Shown piece by piece: positions 7,820 through 14,700 of a DNA stretch of 64,000 nt. The first letter of the stretch is position 1, and every line of letters starts with the position of its first letter. The translations under genes and the position numbers were made by a program. The notes below the pieces were generated by a model. That model ran no database searches. It was not told the DNA's origin and was given only the letters and a program-made list of their open reading frames with translations. Source of the DNA: Mycobacteriales bacterium (GTDB lineage: Bacteria; Actinomycetota; Actinomycetes; BP-191); contig DASTMB010000040.1 in NCBI GenBank assembly GCA_035714365.1, positions 119,362 through 183,361 on the forward strand. The letters are read 5' to 3'.

Positions 7820-8131
7820 ATGAAGGCTCGACTGCACGTCGCGGCCGTGCTGGCGACGGCGCTCGCACTGCTCGGCTCGAACTCCGCCACAGCCGGCTAC
7901 GCGGGCGGATACAGCGGTGACGGTGTGCGGATCCGCACGCAGCCGCGGAGCACCGCCACGGTCGTGGGTCTCGGGTACCGGTCGCACTCCGCGTGCCTCT
8001 GGTACTGGACCACCGGCGACCCGGTGAACGGCAACTACGCCTGGTGGAACCACACCAACTTCAGCACCGGCAAGTCGGGCTTCTCCTCGGCGGAGTACAT
8101 GTACTACTACTCGAACATATACTGCACCTAG
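7820..8131 (+). CDS. Small secreted SH3-like protein
   Basis: This is a 103-aa protein with a clear Sec signal peptide (MKARLHVAAVLATALALL..., cleavage near ATAG). The mature part of about 77 aa has GVRIRTQPRSTATVVGLGYR, the typical opening of a bacterial SH3 (SH3b) domain, and ends in aromatic-rich SAEYMYYYSNIYCT. Two cysteines (in SACLWYW and at the end, YCT) could pair. A GGGAGG Shine-Dalgarno six bases upstream fixes ATG 7820. SH3b domains often bind cell-wall peptides, and here the domain is the entire mature protein. It is the first non-accessory gene after the attachment scar, with its own promoter; no operon partner is evident. Confidence 0.75.
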   Translation: MKARLHVAAVLATALALLGSNSATAGYAGGYSGDGVRIRTQPRSTATVVGLGYRSHSACLWYWTTGDPVNGNYAWWNHTNFSTGKSGFSSAEYMYYYSNIYCT

Positions 8132-8201
8132 ATCATGAACGTCCGGCCGACCTCGTGCTCGGAAGGGCACGAGGTCGGCGGAATCGCTCTCGGGGGTCGG
8201 A

Positions 8202-9155
8202 ATGCGTCGATGGCGTGTGGCGCCGCTGGCGGTGGTGGCAGTGGTGACGTCGCTCACCGTCGGAGCGTGCGCTACCTCCCGCCCCAAGACACCCGCCGCG
8301 CCCGCGGCGAGCGGGTCCGACTCCATCGCGGTCGGCGGTTCGGTGGCCCCGACCGCCGGGCTGGAGAAGTCGCCGCGGATGCCGCTGGACGCCTTCAGCC
8401 TGGACTCCGACGACGACGCAGCGCTGCTGAGCGCCTACCGACACATCATTCACAAGTGCATGCGCGCCAGGGGCTTCACGCCACCCGCCGACGGCGGCGT
8501 GACGACCGGCGAGCAGCTCGATCGCGCTCGGGCGAACGCCCCGGCCCGGCAGGGTGAGTTCGGTCTCGTCGACCCCGAACAGGCCGCGCGGTACGGGTAC
8601 TCCGCCGGGCCAATGCAGAAGATCACCGCGGGAGCCGGCGCGGAGTCGAGCTGGGAGGGCCAGCTCCGCAAGTACGGCCCCGCGTACCTGCGCGCGCTCT
8701 ACGGCTACGACGACCCGGCGCGCGCCTCGGCGCCGGACAAGGACAGCTGCCGCGCGGTCGCGGACCGCGAGCTCGACGTGCCGGCGAACGGCGTGGACGT
8801 CGACCTCCAGGGCCGCCTCGCGCTCGAAGCCGCGGAGCGGACGCGCAGCGACCCGCGGGTGATCGTGGCGTTCGAAGCCTGGAGCCGCTGCATGGCCGGC
8901 CGCGGGTACCGCTTTCGCGAGCCGACGGAGCCGTTCCGCGCCCAGTGGCCGAGGCCGACACCGAGCGCGGCCGAGATCGCGACCGCCAAGACGGACGTGG
9001 CCTGCAAGCAACAGACGCGGCTCTACGCCATCTGGCTGGAGACCGAGCGTTCGGTCCAGGCCGAGCTCGTCGAACGCCACGGCGCGGCGCTCGCGGAGCT
9101 CCGCGCGTTCTACGAGCGCCGGGTTCGCCGTGCGCAGGAGGTCCTGCGCGGATGA
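8202..9155 (+). CDS. Lipoprotein coupled to a MacAB-like exporter
   Basis: This 317-aa protein has an N-terminal lipobox (VTSLTVGAC, Cys at about 23) and a Pro/Ala linker, so it should be tethered outside the membrane. The body is helical and charged, with motifs HIIHKCMRARGF and CMAGRGYRF that repeat a C-M-x-x-x-G-[FY] pattern, and further cysteines (DSCRAVAD, DVACKQQ). Such cysteine-bearing actinobacterial lipoproteins commonly precede peptidoglycan-binding MacA-type proteins. Its stop overlaps the membrane-fusion gene (ATGA), so it is probably the first gene of the exporter operon. The function is not known from sequence. Confidence 0.7.
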   Translation: MRRWRVAPLAVVAVVTSLTVGACATSRPKTPAAPAASGSDSIAVGGSVAPTAGLEKSPRMPLDAFSLDSDDDAALLSAYRHIIHKCMRARGFTPPADGGVTTGEQLDRARANAPARQGEFGLVDPEQAARYGYSAGPMQKITAGAGAESSWEGQLRKYGPAYLRALYGYDDPARASAPDKDSCRAVADRELDVPANGVDVDLQGRLALEAAERTRSDPRVIVAFEAWSRCMAGRGYRFREPTEPFRAQWPRPTPSAAEIATAKTDVACKQQTRLYAIWLETERSVQAELVERHGAALAELRAFYERRVRRAQEVLRG

Positions 9156-10537
9156 GCGCGCCGCCGTATGACACCCGGTCGCCCGGCCACGGGGTGGCAG
9201 CCGGCGGCGCCGAAGACCCCTCGCCTCCGGCGGCGGCCGAACGGCGGGTCCGCAACCGGCGTCATGTCCTGCTCTCGCTCGTCCTCGCCGCCGTACTCGT
9301 CGCGGTCGGCGGGCTCGCCGCGTCGACGCGGATCAAGTCGCCGGCCGAGCTCGCCGCGGAGACGCGGCCCCCTGTTCCCACGCTGCTCACCGCCACCGTC
9401 GTGAGGGAGGTGCTGAGCAGCACCGTCGTCGTACGCGGCACTGTCACGGCCGAGCGCCGGCTCGAGATCACCCCCGCCGCCGCCGTCGGAGCGGAGGCGC
9501 TCGTCGTCACGCGGGTGCGTAAGCCGGCAGGCGCTACGGTGGCCGCCGGCGACGTCGTCGTGGACGTGTCGGGGCGGCCCCTGTACGCACTGCTCGGCCA
9601 GTTCCCGGCGTACCGCGACATCAAGCCGGGCGACCGCGGCGACGACGTGCGCCAGCTCCAGGCCGCGCTCGCCGCGCTCCGTTACTCCACGCCGCTCGAC
9701 GGCGTGTTCGCGAACGCGACACGGCGCGCGGTGACGGCGTTCTACCGCGACCGCGGGTACGAGCCACCCGTCGCGGGCGACGCCGCCGCGCTCGCCGCCG
9801 CCGAGCAGGCGGTGACCGAGGCCACCCGGCAGCTGCGGGAGGCCCGGCGGAGCGACGACAGCGCGGCCGCGTCCGCCGCGGCGTCCGAGCTCGCGGCCGC
9901 GCGCCGGCAGCACGCGGCGCTGCTCGCGGTCAGCGGCTCGTACGTGCCGCGCGGGGAGGTGGCGTTCCTCCCGTCGTTTCCGGCGTACGTCGCCGGACTC
10001 TCAGCGCGTGTCGGCGAGGCGGTGAAGGCGCCGTTGCTGACGTTGACGGCGGGACTGCTCGTCGTCCGCGGCGAGGTCGGTACCGACCAGGCCGGCCTAG
10101 TCCGGCAGGGAATGCGCGTCGAGATCGCCGACGAGGTCAGCGGCGTCACCGTGCCCGGCAAGGTCACGCACATCGGAGGCGCGGTAGAGCGGTCATCCTC
10201 GGGCGACGGGTCCGGCGATCCCACGGCGCCACCCGCGCCGGCCGCCGGCGTGGGCCTGCTCGTGACGCCTGCCAAGCCGCTGTCCACCGAGTCGCTGGGC
10301 CACGAGGTACGACTGACGGTCGTCGCCGCGCGCAGCGCGGGTCCGGTGCTCGCGGTGCCGGTGGCGGCGATCACGTCAGGTGCGAACGGCGACACGTATG
10401 TCACCGTCGTCGGCCGGGGCGGCGCGCAGCGCCGCGTACCGGTGCGGGCGGGGATGTCCGGCAGCGGGCTCGTCGAGATCACGCCGCTCACCGACGACGC
10501 CGTCGCGCCGGGCGACGCGGTCGTCACCGGGGTATGA
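9152..10537 (+). CDS. MacA/HlyD-like membrane fusion protein with peptidoglycan-binding domain
   Basis: This 461-aa protein is read from ATG 9152, which overlaps the lipoprotein stop; the frame is open further upstream but that part lies inside the previous gene. One membrane anchor covers residues of about 39-58. A biotinyl/lipoyl-like half (TVVVRGTVTAERRLEIT) leads to a PG_binding_1 domain at about 156-203 (DIKPGDRGDDVRQLQAAL). A helical hairpin rich in Ala/Glu/Arg follows, then a returning beta domain (LPSFPAYVAGLSARVGEAV) and C-terminal barrel. This is the usual architecture of Gram-positive MacA-type adaptors that work with an ATPase and an FtsX-like permease, both encoded next with 4-base overlaps. 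Confidence 0.85.
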   Translation: MSAPPYDTRSPGHGVAAGGAEDPSPPAAAERRVRNRRHVLLSLVLAAVLVAVGGLAASTRIKSPAELAAETRPPVPTLLTATVVREVLSSTVVVRGTVTAERRLEITPAAAVGAEALVVTRVRKPAGATVAAGDVVVDVSGRPLYALLGQFPAYRDIKPGDRGDDVRQLQAALAALRYSTPLDGVFANATRRAVTAFYRDRGYEPPVAGDAAALAAAEQAVTEATRQLREARRSDDSAAASAAASELAAARRQHAALLAVSGSYVPRGEVAFLPSFPAYVAGLSARVGEAVKAPLLTLTAGLLVVRGEVGTDQAGLVRQGMRVEIADEVSGVTVPGKVTHIGGAVERSSSGDGSGDPTAPPAPAAGVGLLVTPAKPLSTESLGHEVRLTVVAARSAGPVLAVPVAAITSGANGDTYVTVVGRGGAQRRVPVRAGMSGSGLVEITPLTDDAVAPGDAVVTGV

Positions 10538-11232
10538 ACCTCGCGGACGTTCCCGTCGTCGAGCTCGACGGCGTCGGCCGAACGTACCCGGGGTCGCCCG
10601 AGGTCGTGGCCCTGCGCCCGACGAGCCACGCCATCCTGCGGGGCGACTACGTCGCCGTCGTCGGGCCGTCGGGCTCGGGGAAGTCGACCCTCGTCAACAT
10701 CCTCGGCCTGCTCGACCGGCCCTCGTCCGGGGTCTACCGGTTCGACGGCATCGACGTCGCGACGCTGTCGGAGGCCGAACGCACCGCGCTCCGCGGGCGC
10801 CGCGTCGGCATCGTGTTCCAAGCGTTCCATCTCCTGCCCGACCGCTCGGCCGTCGAGAACGTCGCACTCGCCCGGCTCTACACCACGGCCGAGTCGACGC
10901 GAGCACGGCTGGCGGTGGCATACGAGGCGCTCGCCCGGGTCGACCTGAGCCACCGCGCCGATGCGCTGCCCACCCGCCTGTCAGGAGGCGAACGGCAGCG
11001 GGTCGCGATCGCGCGTGGCCTCGTCAACCGCCCCAGCGTCCTGCTCTGCGACGAGCCGACCGGGAACCTCGACTCCGCGGCGACCGCGAACGTTCTCGAC
11101 CTGCTCGACGACCTGCATCGCGACGGGCTGACGATCGTCGTCATCACCCACGACGTCGCCGTCGCGGCGCGCGCCGACCGGATCCTCGTACTGCGCGACG
11201 GCGTCCTGTCCGCCACGCCGCGAGCGTCATGA
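10534..11232 (+). CDS. ABC transporter ATP-binding protein, MacB/LolD type
   Basis: This is a 232-aa ATPase with Walker A GPSGSGKS (residues 44-51), Q-loop VFQAFHLLP, signature LSGGERQR (about 149), Walker B VLLCDEPTGNLDS (about 169) and H-loop VVITHD. QAFHLLP and DEPTGNLDS are characteristic of the MacB/LolD subfamily, which powers mechanotransmission exporters rather than importers. It overlaps both flanking genes by four bases and should energise the permease encoded next. The exported cargo is unknown; with the cell-wall-binding adaptor, a peptide, lipoprotein or antibiotic are the usual possibilities. Confidence 0.92.
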   Translation: MNLADVPVVELDGVGRTYPGSPEVVALRPTSHAILRGDYVAVVGPSGSGKSTLVNILGLLDRPSSGVYRFDGIDVATLSEAERTALRGRRVGIVFQAFHLLPDRSAVENVALARLYTTAESTRARLAVAYEALARVDLSHRADALPTRLSGGERQRVAIARGLVNRPSVLLCDEPTGNLDSAATANVLDLLDDLHRDGLTIVVITHDVAVAARADRILVLRDGVLSATPRAS

Positions 11233-12464
11233 TTCAGCGGCGGGCGCGATCACCGGTGGCTCCCACCCGGCTGCCCTTCCGCGCACTCGTCTCGGAAGCG
11301 ACCGCCGGCGTGCTGCAGCGGCCTGGCCGCACGGCGTTGACGATGCTCGGGACCGTCCTCGGCATCGCGGCCTTCGTCTCGATCATCGGGCTGACCGCGA
11401 CCGCGCGCGGGCAGATCACCGCGCAGTTCTCGCTGCTCGACGCGACCCAGGTCACCGTCAAGGACCAGGCGACCGCGGCCGGTGGCACCCCCGGGCTGAA
11501 CTTCCCGGCCGACGCCGAGTCGCGGGTGCGCAGGCTCAACGGGGTCGTCGACGCCGGGGTCTACTGGCGAGTCCTCGACGCGCCACCGGTCAGCGCGCGG
11601 CCGCCCGGCGCACACAGCACGGCTGCCGAGATCCCGGTGTACGCGGCATCACCCGGCGTGCTACGCGCGGCCGAGGCGACGTTCGGGGCGGGGACTCCCT
11701 ACGGCGAGTTCCACGCCCGCAGGCGCGAGCCCGTCGTCGTGCTGGGCGCCGCCGCCGCACGCCAGCTCGGGATCACCCGGCTCGACGCGCAGCCGGCCGT
11801 CTTCATCGGCGACCGGCCGTACTCCGTCGTCGGCATCGTGGACGACGTCCGCAGGACGCCCGCGCTGTTGCTGGGCGTGCTCGTTCCCGACACGGAGGCC
11901 GCGCGGCGGTTCGGGCTCCCCCAGCCGGCCGCCGCGGCCAACATGCTCATCCGGACCCACCTAGGCGCCGCCGAGGTCGTCGCGCGCCAGGCGCCGGTCG
12001 CGTTGCGGCCGGACGCCCCCGACGCCCTGCGCGCGGTCGCGACGCCCCGTCCGAAGCGCCTCGAAGGCCACGTTCTCGGTGACCTCGACACCCTGCTGCT
12101 GCTGCTCGCCGGGGTCTCCACGGTCGTCGGCATGCTGGGGATCGCGAACACCACTCTGGTATCGATCCTCGAACGCACGAGCGAGATCGGCCTTCGGCGG
12201 GCACTCGGCGCCCGCCCGCGGCACATCGCGGCCCAGTTCCTCACCGAGTCGACCGTGCTCGGCACGCTGGGTGGACTGGTCGGTGCCGGCCTCGGCGTCT
12301 CGACCGTTGTCGCCGTCACGATCACGAAGGACTGGACCGCCCTCATCGCACCCGCACCGGTCCTGTGCGCGCCCGTGGTAGGGGCGTTGGTCGGTCTGCT
12401 CGCGGGCGCCTACCCCGCCCTCCGCGCCGCCTCCATCGAACCCGTCGAGGCGTTACGTCGATAG
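11229..12464 (+). CDS. MacB-like FtsX-family permease
   Basis: This 411-aa protein starts at ATG 11229, overlapping the ATPase stop. It has the four-helix FtsX/MacB plan: TM1 at about 34-58 (TMLGTVLGIAAFVSIIGL), a large extracytoplasmic domain of about 210 aa, then three C-terminal helices starting near 277 (LLLLLAGVSTVVGMLGIAN). The segment ERTSEIGLRRALGARPRHI between TM2 and TM3 is a hallmark of FtsX-type permeases. The external domain is the MacB_PCD type (TATARGQITAQFSLLDATQVTV). It completes the lipoprotein/adaptor/ATPase/permease operon. Confidence 0.9.
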   Translation: MIQRRARSPVAPTRLPFRALVSEATAGVLQRPGRTALTMLGTVLGIAAFVSIIGLTATARGQITAQFSLLDATQVTVKDQATAAGGTPGLNFPADAESRVRRLNGVVDAGVYWRVLDAPPVSARPPGAHSTAAEIPVYAASPGVLRAAEATFGAGTPYGEFHARRREPVVVLGAAAARQLGITRLDAQPAVFIGDRPYSVVGIVDDVRRTPALLLGVLVPDTEAARRFGLPQPAAAANMLIRTHLGAAEVVARQAPVALRPDAPDALRAVATPRPKRLEGHVLGDLDTLLLLLAGVSTVVGMLGIANTTLVSILERTSEIGLRRALGARPRHIAAQFLTESTVLGTLGGLVGAGLGVSTVVAVTITKDWTALIAPAPVLCAPVVGALVGLLAGAYPALRAASIEPVEALRR

Positions 12465-12564
12465 GGCGTCCGGCATGCTGCGCAGCCGGAGCCGTGGTGG
12501 CGTCGGCGCTCCCGAGCCGCCGCGCGACCACGGCTCGCGGCAGCGTCGGTCGGTGCCTGGGGCG

Positions 12565-13356
12565 ATGATCGACGGCATGCGGGAGATCGAGGTCGTCGCC
12601 GCGCACTCGGAACGCGTGACGCTGCGTCTCGGCGACGTGTTCCTGAAGATCGACGCCGATGAGGCGCGCCTCGACCGAGAGGTCGAGGTCATGGCGACGG
12701 CACCGCTCCCCACGCCCGAGGTCCTGTGGCGCAAGCCGCCGGTGCTCGCGCTCGCGGCGGTCCCCGGGGCGGCGCTCGGCGTGCTCCGCGAGCCTTCGCC
12801 AGCGTCGTCGGCGGCGTGGGTCGCGGCGGGTGCCGCCATCCGCGCGCTGCACGACGCTCCGCCGCCGCCGTGGCCCAGCAGCCAGTGCCAGCAACGGCCC
12901 GTTCCCGGCAGTGCAGGAATGATCGGATTCCCGCCGTTGCTCGACGCGGAGTGCGAGTGGCTCGTCGCGAACGACGTCGTCCCCGCCGACGTCGTCAGGC
13001 GCAATCGTGAGATCGCGGCGGCGGCGCTGCGGCCGTGGACGCCGGTGTTCGTCCACGGCGACCTGCAGATCGCTCATCTGTTCGTCGACGGCGACGAGGT
13101 GAGCGGCGTCGTGGACTGGTCCGAGGGCGGCCACGGCGACGCGATGTACGACCTCGCCACCCTGACGCTCGCCCACGAGGAACGCCTCGACGAGGTCGTC
13201 GCCGGCTACGGCGGCGACGTCGAGATCGACGTGATCCGCGCGTACTGGTCGCTGCGGAGCCTGATGGAGGTCCGGTGGCTGGCCGAGCACGGCTACGGCG
13301 CGCCTGCGACGTTCCCGGAGGTCGCGGTGCTCAACTCCCTGGCAGCCGGTTCTTAG
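12565..13356 (+). CDS. Aminoglycoside phosphotransferase-family enzyme (APH-like)
   Basis: This is a 263-aa protein with the APH/choline-kinase fold. Near residue 164, VHGDLQIAHLFVDG supplies the catalytic-loop Asp, and near 185, VVDWSEGGHGDAMYDLA supplies the metal-binding Asp. The N terminus (VTLRLGDVFLKID) carries the ATP-binding Lys. The catalytic loop has HLF where many APHs have Asn-[VIL], so substrate use may differ. The start is uncertain: ATG 12565 or 12577; the frame is open to 12475. It is a stand-alone gene after the exporter operon. The sequence does not allow a claim of drug resistance, since many APH-fold proteins act on metabolites. Confidence 0.8.
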   Translation: MIDGMREIEVVAAHSERVTLRLGDVFLKIDADEARLDREVEVMATAPLPTPEVLWRKPPVLALAAVPGAALGVLREPSPASSAAWVAAGAAIRALHDAPPPPWPSSQCQQRPVPGSAGMIGFPPLLDAECEWLVANDVVPADVVRRNREIAAAALRPWTPVFVHGDLQIAHLFVDGDEVSGVVDWSEGGHGDAMYDLATLTLAHEERLDEVVAGYGGDVEIDVIRAYWSLRSLMEVRWLAEHGYGAPATFPEVAVLNSLAAGS

Positions 13357-13383
13357 CCGCGTAGGGAGGGACATCGCATCAGG

Positions 13384-14226
13384 GTGACCCGCGCGGTGAC
13401 GGGGCTCCTCGTCGCGTCGCTGCTGACCGCCTGCGCGGGTGATACACCGCGTCCGGCGACGGATGCGCCGGAATCGGCAAGCACGGCCCCCGCACCGCGG
13501 ACGACGACGTCGGGGAGGCCGCCGCGCTCGATGGCTGCGCTCGGCGACTCGACCACGCGCGCGTACCTCGACTGCGGCAAGCCGCGGGACTGCCCGGAGG
13601 CGTCGTGGGCGACAGGCGGCGACGCCGACATCCGCAGCCACGCCGCCCGCCTCGGCATCGCGGAGCCGCTCAACGCCGCGGTCTCCGGCGCGACGGTCGC
13701 CGACCTCGTGGGCCAGGCCGAGCAGGTCGTGGACATCGATCCGGACTACGTCACGATCATGATCGGCGTCAACGACGCGTGCCGGAGCTCGGAGTCCGAG
13801 ATGACGCCCGTGGCGACCTACGCCGCGGCGTTCGAGGAGGCGCTCGCGGTCCTCGACAGGACGCACGCGAAGGTCCTGGTCGCGAGCAACCCGGACCTGT
13901 TCCGGATCTGGCTGCTCGGTCACGAGCGGCCGGAGATCCGGGAGAGCTGGGAGCGGTCCGGCATCTGCGCGTCGATGCTCGGTGACCCCGACGACGCCGA
14001 CGCGCCGGCCCGCCGGACGCGGGTGCGGGCCCACCTCATGGCGTACAACGCCGCGATGGGGTCGGCGTGCGCGAAGCACCGCGGCTGCCGCTACGACGGC
14101 GGCGCGGTGTTCGGCTACGAGTTCACGCTCGCGGAGATCAGCACGGGCGACTACTGGCACGCGAGCCGCCTCGGTCAGCGGGCGCTCGCCGAGACGACCT
14201 GGCGCGCGGGTTACTGGCCCACCTGA
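13384..14226 (+). CDS. SGNH/GDSL hydrolase lipoprotein
   Basis: This 280-aa protein has a GTG start and lipobox LLTAC, so it is likely surface-anchored. SGNH blocks are clear: LGDST (Ser56), an oxyanion Gly in the NAAVSGAT segment, GVNDAC (Asn130), and DYWHAS (Asp256, His259). It is a paralogue of the secreted hydrolase at 33939-34760; the two share SSES-MTPVATY after the Asn block, the GIC-SML segment, and the overall length. Family members are esterases, lipases or carbohydrate deacetylases; the substrate cannot be read here. A GGGAGGG purine run lies 14 bases before the GTG, a longer spacing than usual. Confidence 0.85.
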   Translation: MTRAVTGLLVASLLTACAGDTPRPATDAPESASTAPAPRTTTSGRPPRSMAALGDSTTRAYLDCGKPRDCPEASWATGGDADIRSHAARLGIAEPLNAAVSGATVADLVGQAEQVVDIDPDYVTIMIGVNDACRSSESEMTPVATYAAAFEEALAVLDRTHAKVLVASNPDLFRIWLLGHERPEIRESWERSGICASMLGDPDDADAPARRTRVRAHLMAYNAAMGSACAKHRGCRYDGGAVFGYEFTLAEISTGDYWHASRLGQRALAETTWRAGYWPT

Positions 14227-14247
14227 GCGAGCACGGGTAGGGGACAT

Positions 14248-14276
14248 TGTGCATTTTTCTGCCGATTAGGTATTGA
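14248..14276 (+). promoter_or_regulatory. Possible promoter for the BNR-protein cluster
   Basis: An unusually AT-rich patch for this genome offers TTGTGC (14248-14253) and TATTGA (14271-14276) with 17-bp spacing, in the gap after the SGNH lipoprotein and before the small acidic gene. The match to consensus is weak. Confidence 0.3.
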
Positions 14277-14332
14277 CCCCGGGTACCCGCGGGCAGATGA
14301 TGCGCCGCATCGTCGAGGGAACGAGAAACGCC

Positions 14333-14530
14333 ATGGTGAGACGCCCGGGCGAGGACGAGCCCGATGCCCCCGGCGGCCACGCCGCCGACCGCCTGCGCGA
14401 GTTCCTCGACGAACGCATTCCGGGCGGCGAGGAGCCGTCCGAGACGCCGCCCGACCCGGACGACGAACCGGACGACGCCGCGTCGCACAGCGACAGCGCA
14501 ACGGGGGACACGACCATGCCTGACGACTGA
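14333..14530 (+). CDS. Small acidic hypothetical protein
   Basis: This 65-aa reading runs from ATG 14333 (an ATG at 14297 would add 12 aa). It is highly acidic and Pro-rich (GEDEPDAPGGHAADRLREFLDERI, then a Pro/Asp-rich tail). There is no signal peptide or membrane segment. It lies between a candidate promoter and the BNR-repeat gene, on the same strand. It has third-position GC typical of real genes here but no recognisable family. It could be an acidic partner of the next protein; the call rests on codon bias and position only. The 170 bp from 14531 to 14700 hold no supported feature. Confidence 0.45.
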   Translation: MVRRPGEDEPDAPGGHAADRLREFLDERIPGGEEPSETPPDPDDEPDDAASHSDSATGDTTMPDD

Positions 14531-14700
14531 CGCGGACCACTCCGCACCCTGAACACCAGCACGCCGTAAGCGCCGCCCTGCCCGGCCGCGCTCTCGCCGT
14601 CGCGCCCGAGTGACGGCGATGCCCGGCGGCCGCGAATTGTCGCGGCCCCATTTCCCGATGCCGCGCGGAGTTTCCTTCTGCCGCGCACCGAGGGGGTTCC

